Shown: one piece after another, positions 17,264 through 26,132 of the stretch
Position numbering within the stretch: the first letter of the stretch is position 1
Layout: each line of letters begins with the position of its first letter
From: Gracilibacillus alcaliphilus
Lineage (GTDB): Bacteria; Bacillota; Bacilli; Bacillales; Amphibacillaceae
Assembly (NCBI RefSeq): GCF_016909015.1
Contig: NZ_JAFBFA010000038.1
Location: 1 to 52,067, forward strand
DNA: 52,067 nucleotides
Direction: 5' to 3'
Translations under genes and position numbers: made by a program
Notes under the pieces: model-generated
Seen by the model: the letters and a program-made list of their open reading frames with translations, nothing else
The model's database searches: none
Told to the model about the DNA's origin: nothing

Positions 17264-18132
17264 CATTTACAGCTTGGATTATTGTAACGGCTGCCTTAGT
17301 CGGTCTTTCTTGTGGTTTAATGGGGGTCTTTTTGATTCTGCGTAAACAGGCAATGATGGCCGATGCCATTAGTCATACGGTATTATTAGGCATTGTCGTT
17401 GCTTATATGGTGTCTCAGCAAATAACAGGAATGTCTATGTTGATTGGCGGTATATTGGCCGGCTTATTAACGGCTTTCCTTGTTCAGTCTCTACATTCGA
17501 TGAAAGTGCGGCATGATGCCTCCTTAGGTATTGTGTTTACGACCTTGTTTGCGATTGGGGTTATCTTGATTTCTACTTCGGTAGGTAATGTACATTTAGA
17601 TGTACAGCATGCATTGATGGGAGAGATAACCTTTATACCATTTACAACTACCTATGTACCGGGGTTAGGGGATATACCTAAGGCAACCTTATTACTAATG
17701 GTGGTACTGCTTATCGTTGTGTTCTTTATTATCGTCTTTTATAAAGAATGGAAAATCACATCATTTGATCCAGTATTGGCGGCAAGTTTGGGGCTGCCTG
17801 TTCTATTGCTTCATTATTTATTTATGACATTGGTGTCTATCACTACCGTTGCGTCATTCGATGCAGTAGGAGCTATCTTGGTAGTAGCGATGTTAATTAC
17901 ACCGGCAGCTACGGCTTATCTATGGACTGATCGATTAATGTTGATGTTGATATTGAGCGGAGGCTTTGGCGTGCTGTCGGCCTTTATTGGTTATGGTATT
18001 GCTGCCTGGTTAGATACATCTATTTCTGGTGCGATGGCACTAACAACAGGACTGATCTTTATTGTTAGTTTTCTTTCATCGCCCACGCATGGCTTACTTT
18101 CAAGATGGGTGAAACCAAAACAATTGATATAG
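17260..18132 (+). CDS. mntD: Manganese ABC transporter permease 2
   Basis: 290 residues, ABC-3 family, about eight membrane helices. It has the same motifs as its partner: GVFLILRKQAMMADAISHTV near the N-terminus and FDAVGAILVVAMLITPAATA near residue 200. ATGA overlap with mntC. Last gene of the operon, followed by a terminator. Confidence 0.92.
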   Translation: MTFTAWIIVTAALVGLSCGLMGVFLILRKQAMMADAISHTVLLGIVVAYMVSQQITGMSMLIGGILAGLLTAFLVQSLHSMKVRHDASLGIVFTTLFAIGVILISTSVGNVHLDVQHALMGEITFIPFTTTYVPGLGDIPKATLLLMVVLLIVVFFIIVFYKEWKITSFDPVLAASLGLPVLLLHYLFMTLVSITTVASFDAVGAILVVAMLITPAATAYLWTDRLMLMLILSGGFGVLSAFIGYGIAAWLDTSISGAMALTTGLIFIVSFLSSPTHGLLSRWVKPKQLI

Positions 18133-18140
18133 AAAAATTG

Positions 18141-18176
18141 AGGTACCCAAACTGATGAAAGAGTTTGGGTACCTTT
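18141..18176 (+). terminator. Terminator of mntABCD
   Basis: AGGTACCCAAACT and AGTTTGGGTACCT form a 13-bp perfect stem followed by TTTT. Confidence 0.9.
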
Positions 18177-18263
18177 TATGGTAAATAGAATAGGTGGTAT
18201 CTAAGATAGTTGAGGCTTTTTTTCATGTCACCATAAAATCAACAAGAAATGGGGGAGGAATCG

Positions 18264-19628
18264 ATGGAACATTTAGAGAAACAAGAAAGAATGGAAATGT
18301 GGAACAAGATTCAAGAGGCATTAATGGAGGAACAGATTAGCCAATTTCGGGCTGAGTTTTTAGCTTTGCATCCATATGATCAAGCAAAGATTTTTGAAGA
18401 ACAGCAAGAAGATATTCGTTTTTTAATATATTCCTATTTATCTCCGGAGGAAGTGGCAGAGGTAATGGAAAATGTAGACCGGGATTTGGAAACCACTTTT
18501 ATTACAGAAATGGTGCCGGCTTTTGCTGCCAAGGTGTTAGAACATATGGCGATTGACGATGCAGTAGATATACTGAATGATTTAGACAACAACAAACTAG
18601 CCAGCTTTTTAACGATGATGGATCAAGAAGAGGCGGATGAAATAAAGAAGCTTTTGCATTTTGAAGAGAAAACAGCTGGAAGTATTATGACCACGGAATA
18701 TGTGGTTATCCATACACAAATGACGGTAAAAGAAGCCATGCGTCATTTAAGGAAAGAAGCACCTGATGCAGAGACGATCTATTATATTTATGTCGTTGAT
18801 TCCAATGAGAAGCTAGTTGGGGTTATTTCATTAAGAGACTTGATTATTGCAGAAGGAAACCTGAAAATCCAAGATGTTATGAGTGACCGGGTTGTTTCCG
18901 TACCAGTTGGGGAAGATCAAGAAGATATTGCCCAAATGATGCGTGACTATGATTTCCTTGCTTTGCCTGTTGTTGATTTTCAGAATCATTTGCTGGGGAT
19001 TATTACGGTTGATGATATTATGGATGTTATGGAGGAAGAGGCAAGTGAGGATTATTCCAAACTGGCTGGTATTTCAGATGTAGACAGCAGTGGCGATACG
19101 GCCTTTTCGTCTGCTAAGAAGCGTCTGCCATGGCTGATTATTTTATTATTTCTTGGTATGGTAACGGCTAGTGTAATTGGTCGTTTTGAAGCAACATTAG
19201 AACAAGTAGCGATTCTGGCTGTGTTTATTCCATTGATTGCTGGGATGGCTGGTAATACAGGTACACAAGCATTAGCAGTTGCAGTAAGAAGTATTTCAAC
19301 TGGTGAAATGGACAAAAGAGGCAAGGCGTCTGTTATTTGGCAGGAAACGAAGACTGGTATGATTACAGGTGTATCTTGTGGCGGCATCATTACCTTGCTG
19401 ATCGCTTTCTTATATAGTGATTTTTTCTTGGGCGTTCTGGTAGGTATTTCTATTATGGCAACCTTATTGGTAGCCACCATATCTGGTGCGGTTATTCCGT
19501 TAATTATGCACCGCTTAAAGATTGATCCAGCTGTTGCCTCTGGACCGTTTATTACTACGTTGAATGACTTAATTTCCGTTTTTATTTATTTTGGTTTAGC
19601 AACAGCCTTTATGCGTTTTCTTATTTAG
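18264..19628 (+). CDS. mgtE: Magnesium transporter MgtE
   Basis: 454 residues from ATG 18264, chosen because GGGGGAGG lies 5 nt upstream; the in-frame ATG at 18249 precedes that site. Domains in order: MgtE N-terminal helical domain (about 20-125, FLALHPYDQAKIFEE, LNDLDNNKLASFLTMM), two CBS domains (about 135-255, IMTTEYVVIHTQMTVKEAM, VMSDRVVSVPVGEDQ) and a five-helix channel domain (about 285-454) with PLIAGMAGNTGTQALAVAVR, the conserved pore segment. The acidic N-domain and CBS domains sense cytosolic magnesium and gate the channel. No M-box riboswitch is visible upstream. Confidence 0.95.
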   Translation: MEHLEKQERMEMWNKIQEALMEEQISQFRAEFLALHPYDQAKIFEEQQEDIRFLIYSYLSPEEVAEVMENVDRDLETTFITEMVPAFAAKVLEHMAIDDAVDILNDLDNNKLASFLTMMDQEEADEIKKLLHFEEKTAGSIMTTEYVVIHTQMTVKEAMRHLRKEAPDAETIYYIYVVDSNEKLVGVISLRDLIIAEGNLKIQDVMSDRVVSVPVGEDQEDIAQMMRDYDFLALPVVDFQNHLLGIITVDDIMDVMEEEASEDYSKLAGISDVDSSGDTAFSSAKKRLPWLIILLFLGMVTASVIGRFEATLEQVAILAVFIPLIAGMAGNTGTQALAVAVRSISTGEMDKRGKASVIWQETKTGMITGVSCGGIITLLIAFLYSDFFLGVLVGISIMATLLVATISGAVIPLIMHRLKIDPAVASGPFITTLNDLISVFIYFGLATAFMRFLI

Positions 19629-19649
19629 ACAGCTGCGGATCATTCTATT

Positions 19650-19695
19650 CAAACAAAGCCTCATTACTTTATGGAAGGGGGCTTTGTTTGATTTT
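19650..19695 (+). terminator. Terminator of mgtE
   Basis: CAAACAAAGCC (19650-19660) pairs with GGCTTTGTTTG (19680-19690), followed by ATTTTG. The T run is short. Confidence 0.7.
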
Positions 19696-19824
19696 GCTGA
19701 TGTCAGGATAAAGGTCTTTCATTGTAGGTAAGATCCACACTGATGGCAGTCTCGCTTTATTATAGCAAGAATGATAGGATAATAATAACTAACTTTGGAT
19801 AAAACGAGAGCGAGGGAGTAAGCT

Positions 19825-20196
19825 TTGAAAGAGTTACAACAATTTGCTAAGCAGTACCATCAGGAGATGAATTGGGAGATTTCTAATGAGACGTATGAGC
19901 AGTCAAAAGCTTCACTTTTACAAAATTATATGTTATTAACAACTGAGGTAGCAGAAGTGGCAGAGGAGTTGCGTAAGGCGTTTACAATTGCCCATAAGAA
20001 GATCGAAGCTGGTGCAGATCCAGAAGAGGCATTCACATGGGCCAAACAAGAGGTGAAGGAAGATATCAGTAAAGAATTTGCCGATTGTCTGGCTTATATG
20101 CTTAAGTTTGTGAATTATTTTGAAATTGATTTAGAGGATAGTTTTTATAAAAAAATGGCGGAAGTCAAACAAAGGAAGCATAACAAATATGCTTGA
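19825..20196 (+). CDS. MazG-like nucleotide pyrophosphohydrolase
   Basis: 123 residues, all-alpha. The EVAEVAEELRKAF segment, followed by KEFADCLAYMLKFVNYFEID, gives the ExxE...ExxD metal-binding arrangement of MazG/HisE-type NTP pyrophosphohydrolases; B. subtilis YvdC is a comparable small protein. Such enzymes cleave (d)NTPs to monophosphates and pyrophosphate, often for house-cleaning. The TTG start follows CGAGGGAG. It stands alone between mgtE and proC. Subfamily and substrate are not determinable by eye. Confidence 0.75.
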   Translation: MKELQQFAKQYHQEMNWEISNETYEQSKASLLQNYMLLTTEVAEVAEELRKAFTIAHKKIEAGADPEEAFTWAKQEVKEDISKEFADCLAYMLKFVNYFEIDLEDSFYKKMAEVKQRKHNKYA

Positions 20197-20289
20197 CCAG
20201 GTGGTAAATCTGTATACATACTCAGTATGGAAAGTATGTCTGTCATAAATTATAATAACAATACAGCAACAAACAAAGGATGTGTCGTG

Positions 20290-21111
20290 ATGAAAACAAT
20301 AGTAGGATTTCTAGGGGCAGGGTCGATGGCAGAGGCGATTATTTCCGGAATGACGGCCAAGGCAGTTATTCCAGCAAAACAAATCTTTGCAACGAACCAA
20401 TCAAATCGGGAGCGGCTCGAGGAATTACAGCAAAGATATGGGATTCAAACCACTACATCAAAACAAGCATTATTGACACAGAGTGATGTGATCATTCTAG
20501 CGATGAAGCCGAAACATATCAAGGAATCACTGGCTGAGATCAAGGATTGGCTGACAGAAGATCATGTGGTTGTGTCGTTATTGGCTGGTATTTCTACAGC
20601 CTTTATTGAGCAGCAGCTACCATTGGATAATCCAGTTATCCGTGTGATGCCTAATACCTCTGCAATGATCGGGGAGTCTGCTACTACGATTGCTGTTGGA
20701 CAGCATGTGACGGCTGAACAGACAGTATTAGTGGAGCAGTTAATGCAATCGATTGGGACAACGACTAGGATCAATGAGGCAGATATGGATGCCTTTACGG
20801 CTATTGCAGGCAGCGGACCAGCCTTTTATTATTATATGGTGGAAGCGATCGAAGCATTTGTGAAGGATAAAGGACTTGATCCAGAAGTAGCCAAACCATT
20901 AATTAATCAGACTATTAAGGGTGTATCCGAAATGCTGGCAGTCTCTACTGATTCACCAGCCGTCTTACGGAAAAAAATCACCAGTCCAGGCGGCACGACA
21001 GAGGCCGGCTTAAATACGTTAGCCGATCATCAGTTCAAGCAAGCGGTGATCGCCTGTTTAGATCGTACAGCTGAGCGATCGAAGGAAATGCGGGAGATGT
21101 TTGAAGACTAA
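20290..21111 (+). CDS. proC: Pyrroline-5-carboxylate reductase
   Basis: 273 residues. It catalyses the last step of proline synthesis, NAD(P)H-dependent reduction of pyrroline-5-carboxylate. N-terminal Rossmann fold with FLGAGSMAEAIISGM; VIILAMKPKHI; VVSLLAGIS; VIRVMPNTSAMIGE; C-terminal dimerisation domain with AIAGSGPAFYYYMVEA and the signature KKITSPGGTTEAGL. Start at 20290 after AAAGGATG. An in-frame ATG at 20227 adds 21 residues rich in Asn that match nothing in the family. In osmotically challenged Bacillaceae proline is a compatible solute, but a role beyond biosynthesis is not shown here. Confidence 0.95.
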   Translation: MKTIVGFLGAGSMAEAIISGMTAKAVIPAKQIFATNQSNRERLEELQQRYGIQTTTSKQALLTQSDVIILAMKPKHIKESLAEIKDWLTEDHVVVSLLAGISTAFIEQQLPLDNPVIRVMPNTSAMIGESATTIAVGQHVTAEQTVLVEQLMQSIGTTTRINEADMDAFTAIAGSGPAFYYYMVEAIEAFVKDKGLDPEVAKPLINQTIKGVSEMLAVSTDSPAVLRKKITSPGGTTEAGLNTLADHQFKQAVIACLDRTAERSKEMREMFED

Positions 21112-21121
21112 AGATTAGAAG

Positions 21122-21183
21122 AGAAATATTGCAAAATGGCCTATTTTTTATTATCATAGATGAGGCGAGCAATATTTCTTTTC
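21122..21183 (+). terminator. Long-loop hairpin after proC enclosing the tRNA-Arg promoter
   Basis: AGAAATATTGC (21122-21132) pairs with GCAATATTTCT (21169-21179), followed by TTTTC, so it could terminate proC transcripts. The 36-nt loop carries the -10 box of the tRNA promoter. Confidence 0.5.
21129..21157 (+). promoter_or_regulatory. Promoter of tRNA-Arg
   Basis: TTGCAA (21129-21134), 17-nt spacer, TATCAT (21152-21157), about 32 nt before the tRNA. The -35 box lies in the left arm of the hairpin. Confidence 0.6.
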
Positions 21184-21188
21184 TCCAT

Positions 21189-21262
21189 GACCTCGTAGCT
21201 CAGTAGGATAGAGCACTTCTCTCCTAAAGAAGGTGTCGGAGGTTCGAATCCTCTCGAGGTCG
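21189..21262 (+). tRNA. tRNA-Arg (anticodon CCT)
   Basis: Acceptor GACCTCG pairs with CGAGGTC. Anticodon arm CTTCT-CTCCTAA-AGAAG gives anticodon CCT, reading AGG. T-loop GTTCGAATC present. The discriminator G is followed by CTAG, so CCA is not encoded. Confidence 0.96.
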
Positions 21263-21268
21263 CTAGGT

Positions 21269-21303
21269 AAAACGCTTGTCCTGCAACGGATAGGCGTTTT
21301 TTT
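21269..21303 (+). terminator. Terminator of tRNA-Arg
   Basis: ACGCTTGTCC and GGATAGGCGT form a 10-bp stem with wobbles, then a run of seven T. Confidence 0.85.
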
Positions 21304-21363
21304 GGTCCATATTGAAAAAGAAACCCATGCTGCCTATATCAGAAATCTGCCCTTCTGAACACA

Positions 21364-21854
21364 TCAAATCAAAAAAATGCTGATCATTAAAAAAATTAAT
21401 GTAACATAAAACCCAATTCTTGTAATAGATTCTGCTGAATGGTTATATCTGGATAGAAGCGAAACCACTATTAAATAAAATCCCGATATGAACAGGGCCG
21501 CGAAAAGAGAAATTAACCATCTTTGCTCTTCGATCGAAACAAAAAGACCTCCAGTAACCCCAAATAAAATAAAAAGAATCATAAGAAATAGTTCTGCCGC
21601 TATAAAAATAAACGGTGCCTTTTTCCAAAATTTATTTTTAAAAAAGTCTTGATGTTTCTTGATTTGAAAAAAAGCATAAGGTAATTAAATCCTAAAATCA
21701 CCAATATAAATAATGCAATACTTAGTTGCATTTCGTTTCCTTGCTGAGAGGATACAAGTGAAGAAAAAAAGTCATGTCCTATCTTTTCAACAAAAAAGAA
21801 AAAAATACCTAAGCCTATTATGCTTATGATTTGGTATACGCTGCATTTCTTAAT
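21364..21854 (-). pseudogene. Decayed membrane-protein gene with ATT in place of the start codon
   Basis: On the minus strand AAAGAGGATG is followed 6-7 nt later by ATT AAG AAA TGC, a start context in which ATG seems to have become ATT. The frame reads YQIISIIGLGIFFFFVEKIG, then LSIALFILVILGFNYLMLFF. At a run of seven T it must shift to continue as NKFWKKAPFIFIAAELFLM, ILFILFGVTGGLFVSIEEQ and finally RIGFYVTLIFLMISIFLI. The joined product would have four to five membrane helices and about 160 residues. I do not recognise the family. Confidence 0.6.
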
Positions 21855-22267
21855 TATTTACATCCTCTTTGTTTATATTTAGCGCTTCCATATTACCATT
21901 TATCGGAAGGGTTTTTCTAGTCATACCATTCCTAGTACGAGAGATAGTAAGATAGGTAAACTCGCAGCCTTATTCCAGAATGAGCATGTCGTTTTAAATT
22001 CAGTTATTTCCGGCATCTACAGCTGTGAGAGCAAGATAAACACAAAAGGAATTTTGTTCCAATTTTAGCTATGTAGAGTGTTAGCCCTGAAAAAGGGAGT
22101 TTTATGTTTATCAAAAAATTTTTACAACCGATCCACACCTCTATACCAATGATTCGCGGGGATTTTTCCTTTTTGTTGTAATTTTTTCTAGCGGAAATTC
22201 TTGCTTTCTCATTTGATTGCGTTACAATGTATTTGTAAGAGTTTACATTCATTTATTGATTAATTTA
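21855..22267. other. Region upstream of acsA, no gene seen
   Basis: A 410-bp non-coding stretch. No frame is convincing. The last 100 bases presumably hold the acsA promoter; I see no clean -35/-10 pair. Confidence 0.4.
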
Positions 22268-22281
22268 TGTATGCGTTAACA
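22268..22281 (+). promoter_or_regulatory. Candidate CcpA (cre) site upstream of acsA
   Basis: TGTATGCGTTAACA matches the cre consensus TGWAANCGNTNWCA at all but one position. It stands 20 nt before the acsA start. CcpA control of acsA is known in B. subtilis. Confidence 0.5.
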
Positions 22282-22301
22282 TTATTGGAGAGGTGATTTA
22301 G

Positions 22302-24011
22302 ATGGATATGACAAAGGTACCTTCAAGATCAGGTAACCATAATGTCGCTGACCTTGAAGCATTAAGAGAAAGTTTCGATTGGGAAGAGATTAAAAAAGAA
22401 TTTAGCTGGAGTGAAACCGGTAAGGTCAATATGGCTTATGAAGCTATTGATCGTCATGCAGAAAATCCTGAGAAGAAGGATCAAGCGGCCTTAATATATT
22501 CTGCACCAGACAGAGAAGAAACCCTGACATTTGAGCAATTAAGCAAACTAAGTAATCAAACAGCAAATATATGGAAGAAATATGGTGTGGAAAAAGGAGA
22601 CCGAGTTTTCTTATTTATGCCGAGATCACCTGAATTCTATGCCTCCTTTTTTGGAATATTGAAGGTAGGGGCGATTGCCGGCCCTTTATTTGAGGCATTT
22701 ATGGAGCAAGCGGTTCGTGACCGCTTAGAAGACAGTGAGGCATCTATGTTGATCACCACGCCTGAACTATTACACCGGGTTCCTGTAGATGAATTGCCAA
22801 ACTTAAAAAATGTTGTATTAATCGGTGACGATGTAGAGGAAGACTATATCGATTACCATAAAGAAATGGAGACAGCCTCAGAATCCTTTGATATCGAGTG
22901 GGTGGACTTGGAAGATGGGATGTTAATCCACTATACATCTGGTTCTACCGGTAAGCCAAAAGGGGTTTATCATGTTCACCATGCGATGATTCAGCATTAT
23001 GCTACCGGTAAATGGGTGCTTGATTTAAAGGACGATGATATTTACTGGTGTACAGCTGATCCAGGTTGGGTTACAGGGACTAGTTATGGTATCTTTGCGC
23101 CTTGGCTTAATGGTGTAACCAATGTGGTGAGAGGCGGACGTTTTACACCAGAGTCATGGTATGAAACATTAGAAAAATATAAAGTAACGATTTGGTATAC
23201 AGCACCGACCGCTTTGCGTATGTTCGTTAGTGCTGGTGAGGATTTAGTGAAACAATATGATTTTTCGCATTTACGTCATGTCCTGAGTGTAGGTGAACCG
23301 CTCAATCCAGAGGTTATTACTTGGGCACTTCGGGTGCTGGATCTGCGTATCCATGACACATGGTGGATGACCGAGACTGGCGGACAATTAATTGTGAATC
23401 TTCCGTGTATGGAAATCCGTCCTGGTTCGATGGGGAAACCAGTTCCAGGTGTAGAAGCCGCCATTGTTGATAATGAGGGTAATATATTGCCGCCGAATCA
23501 GATGGGGAACTTGGCAATTAGAAAAGGCTGGCCATCGATGATGCGGGCAGTATGGAAGAACCCAGGTAAATTTGAGAGCTATTTTATTAAAGATTGGTAT
23601 GTTTCAGGAGATAGTGCCTATATGGATGAAGATGGCTATTTCTGGTTCCAAGGCCGTTTAGATGATGTAATTAATACGTCAGGTGAACGTGTAGGACCGT
23701 TTGAGGTAGAGAGTAAACTAATTGAACATGAAGCTGTTGCTGAGGCAGGGGTTATTGGTAAGCCAGATCCGGAGCGCGGTGAAATTATTAAGGCGTTCGT
23801 TACCTTAAATCCGGGATATGAAGCGTCAGATGAATTACTGGACGATATCCGCCAATTTGTAAAGACCGGTCTAAGTGCTCATGCGGCTCCACGTGAAATT
23901 GAGATTAAGGATAGTATTCCAAAAACACGAAGCGGTAAAATTATGCGCCGTTTGCTGAAATCATGGGAGTTGGGACTGCCGACAGGCGATACCTCTACAT
24001 TAGAAGAATAA
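22302..24011 (+). CDS. acsA: Acetyl-CoA synthetase
   Basis: 569 residues (B. subtilis AcsA has about 570). It activates acetate to acetyl-CoA through acetyl-AMP in the cytoplasm. ANL-superfamily motifs: P-loop HYTSGSTGKPKG near residue 210, WVTGTSYGIFAPWLNG, DTWWMTETGGQ (motif A5-like), YVSGDSAYMDEDGYFWFQGR (A7/A8) and C-terminal IPKTRSGKIMRRLLK, containing the Lys whose acetylation switches these enzymes off. Start ATG 22302 follows GGAGAGGTG. It belongs to the short AcsA branch rather than the 650-residue Acs. Candidate cre site upstream; own terminator. Confidence 0.95.
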   Translation: MDMTKVPSRSGNHNVADLEALRESFDWEEIKKEFSWSETGKVNMAYEAIDRHAENPEKKDQAALIYSAPDREETLTFEQLSKLSNQTANIWKKYGVEKGDRVFLFMPRSPEFYASFFGILKVGAIAGPLFEAFMEQAVRDRLEDSEASMLITTPELLHRVPVDELPNLKNVVLIGDDVEEDYIDYHKEMETASESFDIEWVDLEDGMLIHYTSGSTGKPKGVYHVHHAMIQHYATGKWVLDLKDDDIYWCTADPGWVTGTSYGIFAPWLNGVTNVVRGGRFTPESWYETLEKYKVTIWYTAPTALRMFVSAGEDLVKQYDFSHLRHVLSVGEPLNPEVITWALRVLDLRIHDTWWMTETGGQLIVNLPCMEIRPGSMGKPVPGVEAAIVDNEGNILPPNQMGNLAIRKGWPSMMRAVWKNPGKFESYFIKDWYVSGDSAYMDEDGYFWFQGRLDDVINTSGERVGPFEVESKLIEHEAVAEAGVIGKPDPERGEIIKAFVTLNPGYEASDELLDDIRQFVKTGLSAHAAPREIEIKDSIPKTRSGKIMRRLLKSWELGLPTGDTSTLEE

Positions 24012-24020
24012 ATATAGGAA

Positions 24021-24060
24021 AGAAACCTTCTGTCATGAGCAGAAGGTTTCTTGCTGTTTT
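24021..24060. terminator. Terminator of acsA
   Basis: AGAAACCTTCTG pairs with CAGAAGGTTTCT around a 7-nt loop, then TTGCTGTTTTT. Confidence 0.85.
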
Positions 24061-24110
24061 TACGATAAAGCTAATGTCCGCTACTTTTTAAAGCAGCGCA
24101 GACGATGAAT

Positions 24111-25328
24111 TTATGCCCCTAAGCTTCCTTTTGGACCAAAGAATTCGTAATAAATATGCGCCGGATTAATTCCCCAGTTGCTTAATGCTTGGCTAACGGT
24201 TTGCATAAAGGGTGTAGGGCCGCAGAAATAGAAGGATGCCTCTTTATGCGGTACAACGGATTGAATAAAATCCAGATCAATAAAGCCTGTTTTGTCACAG
24301 TTATTGGCTTGTTCTGGCTGTTCATAAATAGTGAATGCCTTTACTTGTTTATACTGATCTGTAATTTCGTTTATCCTTTGCTGTAAGGCATGTACCCGTT
24401 CATTTTTTGCAGCATGAATATAATAAATCTCCCGCTGCGGCTGTTCTGTGACGGCCGCTTCTAACATACAGATTAACGGTGTTAGGCCGACACCACCGCT
24501 GATTAATACAAGCGGCCGCTCTTCGTTATCTAATACAAAGTCTCCTGCAGGTGCACTTAATTCAAGGATATCGTCTTCCTGAATCGTCTCATGCAAGAAA
24601 TGTGATACAACACCGTCTGGATTTCCTACTGTTCCTTCTTCCCGTTTGACACTGATGCGAAAATAATCAGGATTTGGCTTGCATGATAAACTGTACTGAC
24701 GCTGACAGGTATAAGGGACACCTGGAATATTTACTTTAACTGTGATATATTGTCCAGGTTCATAGTCTGGCAGTAACCCTTCATCATTCGGTTTTAAATA
24801 GAAAGAAGTAATCACATCACTTTCTTTTACCTTTTTGGCAACAAAAAAGGAACGATAGCCTACCCAGCCGCCTGGTTTCTGTTCTATTTCCTCATACATT
24901 TCTTTTTCTACTTGAATAAATACGTCTGCAATTACATTGTATGCTTTTGCCCAAGCCTCGATAATTTCATCTGTAGCTGCTTCTTGTAAGACATGTTTCA
25001 TGGCTTTTAATAAATTCTCGCCAACAATCGGATAGTGCTCAGGTTTAATATGGAGACTGCGGTGTTTATGGGCAATTTGCTGGACAACTGGTAAAATGGT
25101 CTCCAGCTGATCAATATTCGCCGCTGCTGCATATACGGCATTAGCTAATGCTTGCGGCTGTTCTCCTTTACGTTGATTAGATTGATTAAAGATGTTTTTC
25201 AACGAAGGATGAGTAATAAATAATTGTTGATAGAAATGAGCTGTAATTTCTTTACCACGTTCTGCTAGTACTGGTACGGTAGCTTTAATAGTTTCAATTG
25301 TTTTTTGATCAAGGTTTGTCGTTGTCAA
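24111..25328 (-). CDS. hmp: Flavohemoglobin (nitric oxide dioxygenase)
   Basis: 405 residues from the TTG at 25328, after TAGGAGTG. The longer frame reaching ATG 25370 would begin inside the NsrR box, and its extra residues (MYNKYMFKSIGVLL) match nothing in the family. Globin domain (about 5-140) with the proximal-histidine region AHKHRSLHIKPEHYPIVG; FAD domain (about 150-260) with RQYSLSCKPNPDYFRISVKR; NAD domain (about 265-405) with LISGGVGLTPLICMLEAA and FYFCGPTPFMQ. It oxidises NO to nitrate using O2 and NAD(P)H. Divergent from nsrR. Confidence 0.96.
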   Translation of the reverse strand: MTTTNLDQKTIETIKATVPVLAERGKEITAHFYQQLFITHPSLKNIFNQSNQRKGEQPQALANAVYAAAANIDQLETILPVVQQIAHKHRSLHIKPEHYPIVGENLLKAMKHVLQEAATDEIIEAWAKAYNVIADVFIQVEKEMYEEIEQKPGGWVGYRSFFVAKKVKESDVITSFYLKPNDEGLLPDYEPGQYITVKVNIPGVPYTCQRQYSLSCKPNPDYFRISVKREEGTVGNPDGVVSHFLHETIQEDDILELSAPAGDFVLDNEERPLVLISGGVGLTPLICMLEAAVTEQPQREIYYIHAAKNERVHALQQRINEITDQYKQVKAFTIYEQPEQANNCDKTGFIDLDFIQSVVPHKEASFYFCGPTPFMQTVSQALSNWGINPAHIYYEFFGPKGSLGA

Positions 25329-25353
25329 AAGTAACACTCCTATACTTTTAAAC

Positions 25354-25404
25354 ATGTATTTATTATACATCTTTAATTATAGGAGAAGAAAAAATTTGAT
25401 TCAA
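25354..25404 (-). promoter_or_regulatory. hmp promoter with NsrR box
   Basis: Minus strand: -35 TTGAAT (25404-25399), 17-nt spacer, perfect -10 TATAAT (25381-25376). Five nt further, at 25354-25370, stands ATGTATTTATTATACAT, an inverted repeat with ATGTAT/ATACAT arms like known NsrR operators. Bound NsrR would cover the transcription start. Confidence 0.8.
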
Positions 25405-25492
25405 TAGCATTTTCTAGATAAATATGACAATTTTGTTAAGCATAGCGATCCTAATGATTTTTCGGTAGAATGGAAGAGGGGGGAGTTTACTT

Positions 25493-25936
25493 ATGCGATT
25501 GAAAAAATATACAGACTACGCGTTAAGGGTACTTATATATACAGGTTCTAGTGATAAGAAGGTCAGCATCAAGGAAATTTCTGAAACCTTTTTTATATCG
25601 ACAGAACATATCCGGAAGGTCGTTCATCAGTTAAGTGTGAATGATTATATTCAAACGACAAGAGGAAGGAATGGCGGTATCAGACTGGCAAAAAAGCCAG
25701 AAGATATTAATATTGGTGATGTAGTCCGGTTGATGGAGAATGACTTTTACCTAGTGGAATGCTTTAATGAAGGGGAGAATCAATGTGTAATTACGCCAGC
25801 ATGTAAACTGCGCGGCTTACTAGGAAAAGCTATGCACGCCTTTTTTGACGTATTACATCAATATACTTTGTCTGACTTGTTGGCAAACAAAGAGGAATTG
25901 CAAACATTGATGGGAATAGAAATAGAGCAGCCCTAA
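25493..25936 (+). CDS. nsrR: NsrR, nitric-oxide-sensing Rrf2-family repressor
   Basis: 147 residues. Rrf2 winged helix at the N-terminus: MRLKKYTDYALRVLIYTG, ISETFFISTEHIRKVVHQL, IQTTRGRNGGIRLAKKPEDI. Three cysteines (C90, C98, C104 in ECFNEGENQCVITPACKLRG) have the NsrR spacing and ligate the NO-sensitive iron-sulfur cluster. Transcribed divergently from hmp with an NsrR box between them, which supports the assignment over IscR. Ribosome site GGGGGGAG. Confidence 0.93.
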   Translation: MRLKKYTDYALRVLIYTGSSDKKVSIKEISETFFISTEHIRKVVHQLSVNDYIQTTRGRNGGIRLAKKPEDINIGDVVRLMENDFYLVECFNEGENQCVITPACKLRGLLGKAMHAFFDVLHQYTLSDLLANKEELQTLMGIEIEQP

Positions 25937-26132
25937 AAAAGAGCCGCTCCATTTTTTTGCTGAAAAAGTTTCATAAAAATAGTGTAGCGAATGGTTGGAG
26001 CTGGTAGTGGAACCGCTACTAAGATCACCTTCATCAGAAGTCAACACTTCCTGAGCAATCCGTTTTTTTAAAAAGAGATACTTTTTCTATTTACAAAATC
26101 CGCTGCCTTCAAGATATATTTATATATGCCGG

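Noticed and set aside
18180..18263. M-box magnesium riboswitch before mgtE
   Set aside because: The gap is only about 85 nt after the mnt terminator and lacks the conserved M-box core.
25354..25370. ATG at 25370 as the hmp start
   Set aside because: It lies in the operator, lacks a ribosome site and adds residues unlike any flavohemoglobin.
25937..26132. Possible bidirectional terminator between nsrR and yaaH
   Set aside because: Several short inverted repeats (for example GTAGCG/CGCTAC) are present but none gives a clean stem followed by a T run, so no feature is called.
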